DNA from: Collinsella sp. OM04-5
GTDB taxonomy: Bacteria; Actinomycetota; Coriobacteriia; Coriobacteriales; Coriobacteriaceae
NCBI RefSeq assembly: GCF_003439125.1
Contig: NZ_QSUU01000012.1
Coordinates: 1 to 21,236, forward strand
DNA length: 21,236 nt
Direction: 5' to 3'
Shown here: positions 14,901-21,236 of the stretch, piece after piece
How the letters are laid out: every line of letters starts with the position of its first letter
Numbering within the stretch: the first letter of the stretch is position 1
Program-made: the position numbers and the translations under genes
Notes under the pieces: model-generated
Databases searched by the model: none
Told to the model about the DNA's origin: nothing
What the model saw: the letters and a program-made list of their open reading frames with translations, nothing else

Positions 14901-15345
14901 CCTTAATTGGATTGAGATTAGCCACGCTCTTAATCTTAAGAGAACCGTTTAAACTCTCGTCAGCCCTGCTCTTCATGGTTATAGTCGTTGTGCCGACTTT
15001 GGTGGGACTAATTGTCAACACCCAATCACGTGATTTATAGCTCACTTTAGCGATATCCTCATCAGACGATGTGATATCGATATCACTAGGGTCAATGGGC
15101 GCCCATTCGTGATTTTTATTAAAAAAGGAAAGCCTTCCTTTCACCGTCTGTCCAACAGCGACATCAAATTCTGACCACACATCGCCTGTAGACGAATCGT
15201 ATGGGAGAAACGATGCACCCATGGAACCATCCTGCGACTCCAGCATGACAGCATCCGCATGCGGGGCGGCCACCGTCAGCCCAAACGTTGCCGCCGTTAA
15301 AGCAACGCAGATGCCTGCGGCTATCCTCCGAAACCCTTTTCTCAT
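11995..15345 (-). CDS. Cell-wall-anchored Ig-like (BIG2 repeat) surface protein
   Basis: An 1116-residue exported protein. The signal peptide is residues 1 to about 32 (MRKGFRRIAAG, hydrophobic core, cleavage near PHADA). About 460 residues of less typical sequence follow, then five tandem Ig-like units (about 492-570, 575-655, 657-737, 740-827, 829-907). These have the BIG2 pattern VSWSSSD..VATV..GVVT..KAG.ATIT; the fourth unit is divergent. After a beta-rich domain comes a Thr/Pro/Lys linker and the sorting signal LANTG (1083-1087), a hydrophobic span and RKR. Sortase should attach it to the peptidoglycan, probably as an adhesin. A GTG at 15390 would add 15 residues; ATG 15345 gives the better signal peptide, although its GGGG lies very close. 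A ten-G run occupies the likely promoter. Confidence 0.92.
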   Translation of the reverse strand: MRKGFRRIAAGICVALTAATFGLTVAAPHADAVMLESQDGSMGASFLPYDSSTGDVWSEFDVAVGQTVKGRLSFFNKNHEWAPIDPSDIDITSSDEDIAKVSYKSRDWVLTISPTKVGTTTITMKSRADESLNGSLKIKSVANLNPIKVSFVSYDQSGATTTTATLGYTDDCPQKCGNTHYALLEGTVYVHPKDETRAATYFEIKEDPSKDSKVQARVNSNYYSYGTSELSASLQLEALAKDAKEAKVLVDYCNGETETKKLCDVVTENQEPGFNERGNKKQKMLVGDSSYLSAILNVSPNEALKACQRAHWDALVSSVTYSLESSDVVELTDGENSFKAIKPGTVKAHARDGLGNDHPFEIEVVDPAEVSLSKAKFVSSDYTFPCEVSSDSISKDWLWLECDRGFEYPKGVLSKSAEELMDSYAGAKYSFTSDNPDVLEVKGPMFNGGSYLGYLVPHSYGDATVSMYLGGRLCDTMTVHVVKPGEEPAKTTVSITDGYSTSMDKGTTQQLKAKVSPDDKASKVVWSSSNENVLTVDGNGLVIAVGDGNATITATVDGVSATTDTITVTTPVVRISSVSLSASNLKLAVGGEPSTLTATVEPNNATNKNVSWSSSDPEVATVADGVVTPVKAGAATITVTTEDGEYSATCKVTVIQPATGITLDKQKVTLVGAATEQLKATVVPAEADQTVVWKSSNDSVATVDQTGKVTSVSKGAATITASTEDGTYSQDCAVTVSNPATNLTVDQTALNLKKGEERTVKISLVGALAGEVDETKLALDNTGASKAFEVVDNGDGSYTVTALKTGSGSFVITAESLSQTVSVTVTNPVQKVELDKTSLSFTVGDASVKLSATVSPVDADDTTVSWASSDSSIATVKDGVVTPLKAGTATITATCGDKTTTCTVTVAARTIAGVAGSDGTDVSVSAENNAAAGIAQNNSISLVVEEPTNLTDAANATISGLEQGSTKVADKLDIKLLKDGEVIEDYEGMSFIVRVKMTAAMKALTNLKVLYVAEDGSTQAMDTWIEGDYLCFRTSHFSTYVVTGEEANGEPAQPTQPVTPSQPGQQTTTRVTKKSTKTTKGALANTGDQAPAVAFIMAVAGASLIAFALMRKRLER

Positions 15346-15407
15346 TCCCCTAAGTCCAATCTCTCGTGAAAAAACGCAGCATTCTCCCACACCTTAAAAT
15401 TGGCTTA

Positions 15408-15438
15408 AGGATACCCCCCCCCCAACGAGCACTTGCAA
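15408..15438 (-). promoter_or_regulatory. Putative phase-variable promoter with a G10 spacer tract
   Basis: On the minus strand TTGCAA (15438-15433) and TATCCT (15413-15408) are separated by 19 bp, of which the last ten are an uninterrupted G run (15423-15414). Loss of one or two G would bring the spacing to 18 or 17 bp, the optimum. Homopolymer slippage between -35 and -10 is a known switch for surface proteins in other bacteria (porA of Neisseria). The hexamers match consensus at only four of six positions each, so the assignment is an inference. Confidence 0.5.
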
Positions 15439-15533
15439 GCTAATGTTTGCCAGAAGGGGCAAATTAACGGCAAGCGACATTTCTGCAATATACCATCATC
15501 CGCTGAAGTGTGACTTTCCCGACGCTCCCACGC

Positions 15534-15594
15534 AAAAGCCCCGTTGATAAACGCGTTACCAACGGGGCTTGGGCTGAAAGGCCGAGCTTCAACG
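15534..15594 (-). terminator. Terminator with repeat copy B, between the surface-protein gene and purB
   Basis: On the minus strand AAGCCCCGTTGGTAA, CGCGT loop and TTATCAACGGGGCTT form a 15-bp stem (one wobble) ending in four T, placed to terminate purB transcription. It matches copy A at 11922-11982 over about 60 bases, including the GGCTGAAAGGC flank. The loops differ, and the paired positions mostly remain paired, so the structure appears to be maintained. Confidence 0.85.
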
Positions 15595-15607
15595 GAGGCC
15601 GAAAGTA

Positions 15608-15644
15608 AACTGATCGGTTTGACTTCGTCCCCAATCGATCAGTT
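15608..15644 (-). other. Inverted repeat overlapping the purB stop codon
   Basis: AACTGATCG and CGATCAGTT are perfect complements with a 19-base loop. The 3' arm on the minus strand runs into TTTACTTT. It may be a first, weak terminator ahead of the stronger one at 15534-15570. Confidence 0.45.
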
Positions 15645-16986
15645 AGAACTCGAGCTGCTCCAGGCGATCGAAGACCGTGTCGATGCGGGTGAGGAAGTCC
15701 CACGGATCAAAGATCTCGTCGAGCTTCTCCTGGCTGACGGTGCAGCGCGGATCGGCCTCGAGACGCTCCTTAAAGGTGGGGCCGGCGGCGCAGTCCTGCA
15801 CCTCGTGCCAGGTAGCCATGGCGTTTTCCTGCACGATCGCATAGGCATCCTCGCGGGTGATGCCCGTATCGACGAGGGCCAGCAGGACCTTGGAGGAGAA
15901 GATGAGGCCGCGAGTCTTGTTGAGGTTGGCCATCATGCGAGCCGGATACAGCTGCAGGCCGTCGATAACGCGAATGAGACACTGGAACATGTGGTCGAGC
16001 GCGATGAAGCTATCGGCCTGGGCGACGCGCTCGGCAGAGGAGTGCGAAATGTCGCGCTCGTGCCACAGGGCGACATTGTCGAAGGCGACCTGGGCGTTGG
16101 ACTTCACGATGCGCGACAGGCCGCAGACCTTCTCCATGGTGATCGGGTTGCGCTTGTGCGGCATGGCGGAGCTGCCCTTTTGACCCTTGCGGAACGGCTC
16201 CTCGGCCTCAAGCGTATCGGTCTTCTGCAGATTGCGAACCTCGGTAGCGATGCGCTCGCAGGTGGCCGCCGTGGTGGCGAGGACTCCGGCGAGATAGGCA
16301 TGATGGTCGCGGGAGATGACCTGCGTGGACAGCGGGTCGTGGACCAGACCCAGGTGCTCGCAGACGTACTCCTCGACAAACGGCTCGATGGAGCTGTACG
16401 TGCCGACCGCGCCCGAGATGGCACCGAAGGCAACGTTCTTGCGGGCATCCTCAAGACGATCCAGATCGCGCTTGAGCTCCCAGGCCCAAGAGCCAAACTT
16501 CATGCCGAAGGTCATCGGCTCGGCATGGATGCCATGGGTGCGGCCAGCGCAAAGCGTGTTGCGCTCCTCGAAGGCGCGGCGCTTGCAGATCTCGCCGAGC
16601 TTTTTGACGTCCTCGATGATCAGATCGCAGGCCTGGGTGAGCTGGTAGCACAGAGCCGTATCGCCCAGATCGGAGCTGGTCATGCCATAGTGAACCCAGC
16701 GGCTGGGCTTGGGGTCGCCCTCGGGAACATCAGCGTCGATGTACTCCTTCATGTTGGTCAGGAAGGCAATAACGTCGTGGCGCGTGACTTCCTCGATCTC
16801 GTCGACCTTTGCCTTCTCAAAGTTGGCGTGGTCGCGGATCCATTGGGCTTCGTCTTTAGAAATGCCGATCTTGCCGAGCTCCGCCTGGGCCTCGCAGGCC
16901 AGGACCTCGATCTCCTGCCAAATGGCGTACTTGTTCTCGAGGGAGAAGATGTGTCCCATCTCCGGGCGGGTATAGCGATCGATCAT
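15643..16986 (-). CDS. purB: Adenylosuccinate lyase
   Basis: A 447-residue enzyme acting twice in purine synthesis: it splits SAICAR to AICAR and adenylosuccinate to AMP, releasing fumarate. It belongs to the fumarase/aspartase superfamily. The signature SSAMPHKRNP (272-281) with the catalytic serine, GRTHGIHAEP with the general-acid His151, and HYGMTSSDLGD are all intact. ATG 16986 has AAGGAG five bases upstream and begins MIDRYTRPEMG, as expected for the family; the frame is open 66 bases further but without support. It forms a single-gene unit with its own terminator. PurC, which makes its SAICAR substrate, is encoded ~11 kb away. Confidence 0.97.
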   Translation of the reverse strand: MIDRYTRPEMGHIFSLENKYAIWQEIEVLACEAQAELGKIGISKDEAQWIRDHANFEKAKVDEIEEVTRHDVIAFLTNMKEYIDADVPEGDPKPSRWVHYGMTSSDLGDTALCYQLTQACDLIIEDVKKLGEICKRRAFEERNTLCAGRTHGIHAEPMTFGMKFGSWAWELKRDLDRLEDARKNVAFGAISGAVGTYSSIEPFVEEYVCEHLGLVHDPLSTQVISRDHHAYLAGVLATTAATCERIATEVRNLQKTDTLEAEEPFRKGQKGSSAMPHKRNPITMEKVCGLSRIVKSNAQVAFDNVALWHERDISHSSAERVAQADSFIALDHMFQCLIRVIDGLQLYPARMMANLNKTRGLIFSSKVLLALVDTGITREDAYAIVQENAMATWHEVQDCAAGPTFKERLEADPRCTVSQEKLDEIFDPWDFLTRIDTVFDRLEQLEF

Positions 16987-17012
16987 AGCGGCTCCTTTTT
17001 GGTTATTGGCAC

Positions 17013-17036
17013 GTTGGTCGTAACCCAACCATTGTA
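17013..17036 (-). promoter_or_regulatory. Possible purB promoter (-10) and inverted repeat
   Basis: TACAAT (17036-17031, minus strand) resembles the tRNA-Lys -10 and lies about 45 bases before the purB start, but no good -35 precedes it. Just downstream is an inverted repeat GTTGG-N7-CCAAC (17013-17029) that could be an operator or a short leader hairpin. No regulator is implied by the sequence. Confidence 0.3.
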
Positions 17037-17089
17037 CCGTGCGCGGGTGCAAGTATGGGCAGCAGGCATGAACCTAACATTTTGAAGCA

Positions 17090-17219
17090 GGAGCGGGCAA
17101 CGGGACGTCCGCGCGCCCGCGTCGCGGACGCACACCGGCTGTGGTCAGCATGCCCCGGTCCGCAAAGCCGCCGAAGGAGACCGGATCGAACCGAGTGTCC
17201 CAGCATCCCCCTTGGCTGA
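17090..17219. repeat. tRNA-Gly tail repeat, copy 1
   Basis: Starts with GGAGCGGGCAACGGGAC, identical to the 3' end of tRNA-Gly(CCC) at 17413-17429, followed by GTCCGCG shared with copy 2 (24 identical bases in all). It continues with a hairpin region and, on the minus strand, the motif ACAGCCGGTG also found in copy 2. A T-arm-like GGTTCGATCC occurs near 17183-17192 on the minus strand. No cloverleaf can be folded, so it is not a tRNA gene. It is more degenerate than copy 2. Confidence 0.75.
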
Positions 17220-17411
17220 TGGAGCGGGCAACGGGACGTCCGCGTATTTGCTTCGCAAATACGCACCGGCTGCGGTCGCCTATCGGCGACCTTGCCTGCT
17301 CGCTATAAACGCTTCGCGTTTATTTAACGCTCGCACCCTGTCGGGTTCGAGTCCCGGCACTTTATTGAAAAAAGCACGGCACCGTGATGGTGCCGTGCTT
17401 GTGCTCTTAAC
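17220..17411. repeat. tRNA-Gly tail repeat, copy 2, adjoining the tRNA terminator
   Basis: Begins with TGGAGCGGGCAACGGGAC, the complete tRNA-Gly 3' end including CCA, about 192 bases from the real one at 17412. The body is a run of perfect palindromes: GCGTATTTG-CTTCG-CAAATACGC (17242-17264), GGTCGCC/GGCGACC (17274-17291) and ATAAACG-CTTCG-CGTTTAT. These are followed by a T-arm-like CGGGTTCGAGTCCCG (17342-17356) that is inverted relative to the tRNA. The segment 17307-17356 is homologous to 1829-1877 beside tRNA-Lys. The terminator of tRNA-Gly closes the element. Confidence 0.8.
17368..17400 (-). terminator. Terminator of tRNA-Gly
   Basis: On the minus strand AAGCACGGCACC, ATCAC loop and GGTGCCGTGCTT form a perfect 12-bp stem followed by six T, eleven bases beyond the encoded CCA. 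Very strong intrinsic terminator. Confidence 0.93.
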
Positions 17412-17486
17412 TGGAGCGGGCAACGGGACTCGAACCCGCGAGTGTCAGCTTGGGAAGCTGATGCCTTACCACTTGGCGATGCCCGC
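17412..17486 (-). tRNA. tRNA-Gly (anticodon CCC), CCA encoded
   Basis: The minus strand folds as a cloverleaf. The acceptor is GCGGGCA (17486-17480) with TGCCCGC. The anticodon stem TCAGC/GCTGA encloses the loop TTCCCAA, giving anticodon CCC. The T-arm is GCGGGTTCGAGTCCCGT. The discriminator is T, as in bacterial tRNA-Gly, and CCA is encoded. Its 3' end is copied twice downstream. Confidence 0.96.
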
Positions 17487-17497
17487 TTGTGTTGGCT

Positions 17498-17527
17498 AGT
17501 ATAACGCGGTTGTCTTGTTCGATACAA
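17498..17527 (-). promoter_or_regulatory. Promoter of tRNA-Gly
   Basis: On the minus strand TTGTAT (17527-17522), 18 bp and TATACT (17503-17498) lie 11 bases before the mature tRNA, a fitting place for a short 5' leader. The -10 matches consensus at five of six positions. Confidence 0.7.
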
Positions 17528-17781
17528 GGGTGGTGATGCTTGTTTTAGCTGTGGAGATTCGTTTGAAAATCGCGTCAATTGTGGAGATGAGGACCTTTGT
17601 CTTTCTTTTCTTACCATCTTCTACCTGTACTTTTATCTGATTGTTGTATTTGAGTTCGCTTTGTCAGAAATCGGGCAAGCTTTTGGTCAGCTTCTGGTAC
17701 TTACCCGCATGAACCATGGCGGTAGCCTCATCCCAAGCGCCGCGGCCTCCCCGTGCGGCGCACGAGGGATAAGGAGCAGCC
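17528..17781 (+). promoter_or_regulatory. Upstream region and leader hairpin of the thioester adhesin gene
   Basis: No gene is visible in this T-rich stretch on the plus strand. A stem GCGCCGC/GCGGCGC (17737-17743, 17755-17761) with an 11-base loop lies about 20 bases before the adhesin ATG, just ahead of the AAGGAG ribosome-binding site, and could influence translation. I could not identify a convincing promoter; TTGTCA near 17662 lacks a matching -10. Confidence 0.4.
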
Positions 17782-20700
17782 ATGTCCAACGCACCCACGC
17801 ACTCTGTCCACAGCGCAATCGCAACAGGTCCGCTGCTCCTGCTCCTCTTCCTGCTTTTCGGCTGCCTGGCACCGGGAGCCGCATTTGCCGTCGATGGCTA
17901 CGATCAGCTCGGCTTCCGCACCATTAGCGATGATTGTGGGCCCTTCTTCATCGGCAAGTATGAAGCTCAAGACGCCTCGATTGCCTACTGCATGAACCAG
18001 GAGCGCCCCGGCCCCACCAAGCCGGGCGGCCCATGGCTCAACTTTGATCAAGGCTGGGTGTGGCTCGACGACGAGTTCGCGGCAATCGTTTGTCACGGAT
18101 ATCCTACCGCCACGTCGTTTGGCGGTTACCATCTTTCACCAGATCGCGCCCGCGCCGCCACCCAACTTGCCGTATGGATGCTCAACGGCACTACCCATGT
18201 CGACGGCACCTACTCCTACACGACCGCTCAGGGCAAAACCAAGAGTGGACACTTTACCGCCGACAATGAAGTCGTGGCGGCTGCGCGATGGCTCCACGAC
18301 AGAGCAAAATCAGGAAGCATCAAAGCCGCTCCGCACCGCGCGCGGCGCTATCTAGGAGCCGTATCGGGCGGCAGCAAACGTCAAGACATGCTCTATGTAC
18401 TGCCGGCGGTCTCTGTTTCCTTCCAAAAGCAGTCTGCAAACGCTGCCATTACCAGCGGAAACAATACTTATCAGTTTGACGGGGCAACATTCGATGTTTT
18501 TGAGAGCGCCAGCGGCGCGCGTGTCGGCACCATCCAGATGGACAGCAACGGTCGAGCGCAGGCAGCACTTCTGCCCAACACGGCATACTACCTAGTTGAA
18601 ACAAAGGCGCCGGCCGGCTATGTCCCCCGTCGTGATCGCATCGCCTTTACCACGGGGAATGACGGTGAACAGGTCGCCGTTGATGAACAACCCGGCGCCA
18701 TCACCCTGCATGTCGTAAAACTCGATGCCGCGACGAATGCCGGACCCCAGGTGGGATCTTCACTCGCAGGAGCAGAGTTCACGTGCGTGTCGCAATCCAC
18801 CCCCGGATGGGCGCAAACCCTCACAACCGATGAAAACGGTCGAGCTACCCTCACCGATGTCCCCCTAGGAACCTTTACCATCTACGAGTCAAAAGCCCCC
18901 GAGGGCTACCTGCCAGCCAACGACAGCTGGTCCTATACCGTTGGAGCCGACCATCTCGGTGATTCAGGCGTGGTCGAGATCGAATCGCGCGTTTCCGATA
19001 TCCCCATTGCGTTTGACCTTGAGATTTCCAAATTCAAGGACTACGGCGATAGCGATCAATCCGGCCTGGAGCAGCCGGCAGGAGGTGTTGTCTTTGAGGT
19101 TGTCAGCAACAGCTCTCAGCAGGTTGTTGGCACACTGACCACAAACATCTATGGCTTTGCCTCCACCAAAGATCAGCCAGAAGCATGGTTCGGCGCAGGC
19201 AAGCGACCCGCCGGTGTCCACGGAGCCATCCCATACGACCGCGCCGGCTACACCGTTCGCGAGGTTCCGGAAACCGTCCCCGAGGGTTTTAAACGTGCAG
19301 GGGAATGGACCGTCGGGGCCAATCAGATTTCCGACGGCGCCGAGCTTCAATATATCGTGGACAACCACGCTCTGTCGACGCATCTCCAGATTGTAAAACG
19401 CGATGCCCAAACAGGCGCTTCTGTTCCGCTAGCCGGATTCACCTTCCAACTCCTCGACAGCAATCACAAACCTGTCTCACAAACATGCTGGTATCCAGCA
19501 CATAATGTAATGGACACCTTTACGACTGACGCGACCGGCACCGTCACACTGCCCGAATCGCTCGTGCCGGGCACCTATTATGTACGCGAAACCTCGGCCA
19601 AAGAGCCCTATCTTGTCGGTGAAGAGATCGAGGTAAACATACCCGCCGACATGAACCTAACGCCCTTTGCAATCGCCTCGTATTATGACCACGCCGCGAC
19701 CGGAAACATCAGGATCGTTAAAACCGATGCCGTAGACGGCAGCAGCCTCGCGGGCGCCATATTTGAGATCCGTGCCTCGGGTGATATCGTGCGCCCCGAT
19801 GGTAGCATTGCCGCGCTCGACGGTGAGACCGTCGCGACCGTCGCGACGGATGAAACTGGAGAGGCACGCGCGGACGACCTCCCGCTGGGATCTGGCACCG
19901 CACGCTACGAGGTTGTCGAGACTCAAGCGCCGACCGGCTTCTTACTCGACCGGACGCACCATATCGTCGACCTTACCTATGCCGACCAGAAAACACCCGT
20001 TGTGGAAGCACGGCTTAACGTATCCGACGATTACACCAAGGTTGATATCTCCAAGGTCGATGCAAGCGGAGAGCAGGAAGTGAAAGGTGCACAGCTCACC
20101 TTATATGGTCCCGATAAAACCGAAATAGACTCCTGGACCTCATCCGACAAGCCACACCGCATCGAACATCTTGCACCCGGCACCTACTCGTTGCGCGAAA
20201 CGATGTCTCCGCGGACCTATGACCTTGCCGAGGAGATAACGTTTGAAATAAAGGATACGGGAGAAGTCCAATCCGTCGCGATGAAGGATGCGCCCATCGA
20301 GATCAAAGGACAGGTCGACAAGCGTCAGGAACTTGTCCAACCTATCGGGAAGGGTCTGTTGGCTAACGGCGATGGAAAAAACCGCGCCGCGATGCAAACC
20401 AATACGGATGGGCTTTTCTCCTATACCATCGATGCTCGAAACGATTCCGCTACTTGGGTTGATGAGTTTACGATTACCGATGATCTTGAGTGCGCCAAAG
20501 ACGGCACGGCGAGATTCGTCTCAATCGAAACCCCCGTCGCCATCGGCGACCTCAACGGTCTGTGCAACGTGTGGTATCGCACGACGCCGTTGGACTCGAC
20601 AGACGTCGATGAGCCGGCAAACGCGACGCTTGACGATGGGCACGAAAATCCTTGGCTTGAGTCCGACGAAGTAAAAGAGAGTCTGGGTGAAGATTGCCGC

Positions 20701-21213
20701 CTCGTCGATTACGACGACTGGCACCTCTGGAAGGCGGATGTCTCGACCACGGAATCCGCCACACTCGAGGCGAAAGAACTCGACCTTGCATCCAATACCG
20801 TCGTGACGGGCATTCGCATTGAATACGGTGCGGTAGCCGCCGACTTTACGACTCGAAGCGATACGGATTCTTGGACCCGCGATGATCTCAAAGATGAGCA
20901 CGACGACCTTGACGATGCCAGAGCAATCCTTGGCACAGACGCTCGGGGCGCAGTCGTGCACATGCAGGCAACGTCGGCTTATACACCCCAAACTGCACTC
21001 ACCAACAGCGCACGCGTCGATCTTTGCCGCAACGGCGGCGGCGATAAACTTGAGTCACATGACGAGGACAGTGTCATTCAACGCTGTACCCTACCGCAGG
21101 ACCTACCGGCAACAGGATCAGCCCCCATCGCCGCTTGCATCACCGCGCTCCTGACCTCGGGTGCCGCAGCCCTATGGTTCGCTCGCCTTAGGTCAATCCC
21201 AAAGAAGCGCTAG
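17782..21213 (+). CDS. LPXTG-anchored thioester adhesin with SpaA/CnaB-like domains
   Basis: A 1143-residue surface protein. The signal peptide (1-36) has a leucine-rich core and a probable AFA-VDG cleavage site. An N-terminal thioester domain (about 37-200) has Cys70 (IAYCMN) and Gln128 in the TQLAVW motif; in related proteins these form an internal thioester that bonds covalently to host surfaces. About six SpaA/CnaB-like beta domains follow (about 208-838), with the expected strand lysines (VVKLDA, ISKFKD, IVKRDA, IVKTDA, ISKVDA) and glutamates (YLVETKAPAGY, YVRETS, YEVVETQAPTGF, YSLRETM) for isopeptide cross-links. The C-terminal 840-1100 domain is unassigned; the end is LPATG (1108-1112), a hydrophobic span and KKR. 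AAGGAG lies five bases before the ATG. It is the only clear plus-strand gene here. Confidence 0.94.
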   Translation: MSNAPTHSVHSAIATGPLLLLLFLLFGCLAPGAAFAVDGYDQLGFRTISDDCGPFFIGKYEAQDASIAYCMNQERPGPTKPGGPWLNFDQGWVWLDDEFAAIVCHGYPTATSFGGYHLSPDRARAATQLAVWMLNGTTHVDGTYSYTTAQGKTKSGHFTADNEVVAAARWLHDRAKSGSIKAAPHRARRYLGAVSGGSKRQDMLYVLPAVSVSFQKQSANAAITSGNNTYQFDGATFDVFESASGARVGTIQMDSNGRAQAALLPNTAYYLVETKAPAGYVPRRDRIAFTTGNDGEQVAVDEQPGAITLHVVKLDAATNAGPQVGSSLAGAEFTCVSQSTPGWAQTLTTDENGRATLTDVPLGTFTIYESKAPEGYLPANDSWSYTVGADHLGDSGVVEIESRVSDIPIAFDLEISKFKDYGDSDQSGLEQPAGGVVFEVVSNSSQQVVGTLTTNIYGFASTKDQPEAWFGAGKRPAGVHGAIPYDRAGYTVREVPETVPEGFKRAGEWTVGANQISDGAELQYIVDNHALSTHLQIVKRDAQTGASVPLAGFTFQLLDSNHKPVSQTCWYPAHNVMDTFTTDATGTVTLPESLVPGTYYVRETSAKEPYLVGEEIEVNIPADMNLTPFAIASYYDHAATGNIRIVKTDAVDGSSLAGAIFEIRASGDIVRPDGSIAALDGETVATVATDETGEARADDLPLGSGTARYEVVETQAPTGFLLDRTHHIVDLTYADQKTPVVEARLNVSDDYTKVDISKVDASGEQEVKGAQLTLYGPDKTEIDSWTSSDKPHRIEHLAPGTYSLRETMSPRTYDLAEEITFEIKDTGEVQSVAMKDAPIEIKGQVDKRQELVQPIGKGLLANGDGKNRAAMQTNTDGLFSYTIDARNDSATWVDEFTITDDLECAKDGTARFVSIETPVAIGDLNGLCNVWYRTTPLDSTDVDEPANATLDDGHENPWLESDEVKESLGEDCRLVDYDDWHLWKADVSTTESATLEAKELDLASNTVVTGIRIEYGAVAADFTTRSDTDSWTRDDLKDEHDDLDDARAILGTDARGAVVHMQATSAYTPQTALTNSARVDLCRNGGGDKLESHDEDSVIQRCTLPQDLPATGSAPIAACITALLTSGAAALWFARLRSIPKKR

Positions 21214-21236
21214 CGCGATGAAAAAGCGGGCGAGCC

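Noticed and set aside
15544..17085. 513-codon open frame on the plus strand opposite purB
   Set aside because: It is antisense to a fully conserved purB; the high GC content opens the opposite frame. No family motif or ribosome-binding site supports it.
17337..17360. Possible plus-strand tRNA based on a perfect T-arm
   Set aside because: No acceptor, D-arm or anticodon arm can be paired around it; it is the inverted T-arm of the tail repeat.
17090..17430. CRISPR-like array because of three similar repeats
   Set aside because: Spacing is unequal (131 and 192 bases), the repeats match a tRNA end and the intervening DNA is itself palindromic; no cas genes are present.

Overview
The window is high-GC bacterial DNA that looks like an intestinal member of the Coriobacteriia, most probably Collinsella. 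This is inferred from the 16S 5' end, the cell-wall-anchored surface proteins, and the absence of any outer-membrane gene. No database search was possible, so the genus is a judgement. Nearly every gene is on the minus strand. The one clear exception is the large adhesin gene at the right edge.

Left part (1-2005): the 5' end of a 16S rRNA gene reading leftwards, its hairpin-rich leader, an AT-richer accessory patch with a TraX-family membrane protein and a possible gene remnant, and tRNA-Lys(UUU). The patch lies between two copies of a tRNA-associated repeat. Middle (2034-8904): an M29 aminopeptidase, a coupled pair of purC and a small membrane protein, an OmpR-type two-component system, and a Tat lipoprotein coupled to a TSCPD-domain protein. 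Next (9018-11746): a solute-binding protein overlapping a membrane diguanylate cyclase, preceded by a structured stretch and a terminator that could be an attenuator.

Right part (11922-21236): a 1116-residue Ig-like surface protein with an LANTG sorting motif, bracketed by two copies of the same terminator-containing repeat. Its presumptive promoter holds a run of ten G between the -35 and -10 hexamers. Then come purB, tRNA-Gly(CCC) with a tandem array of copies of its own 3' end, and on the plus strand a 1143-residue thioester adhesin with SpaA/CnaB-like domains and an LPATG motif.

Housekeeping functions (rRNA, two tRNAs, purine synthesis, peptide turnover) are interleaved with envelope sensing and host-contact functions. 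The most unusual signals are non-coding: tRNA 3'-end mimics with a shared palindromic body at two different tRNA loci, a likely phase-variable promoter, and a possible attenuator ahead of a c-di-GMP signalling operon.
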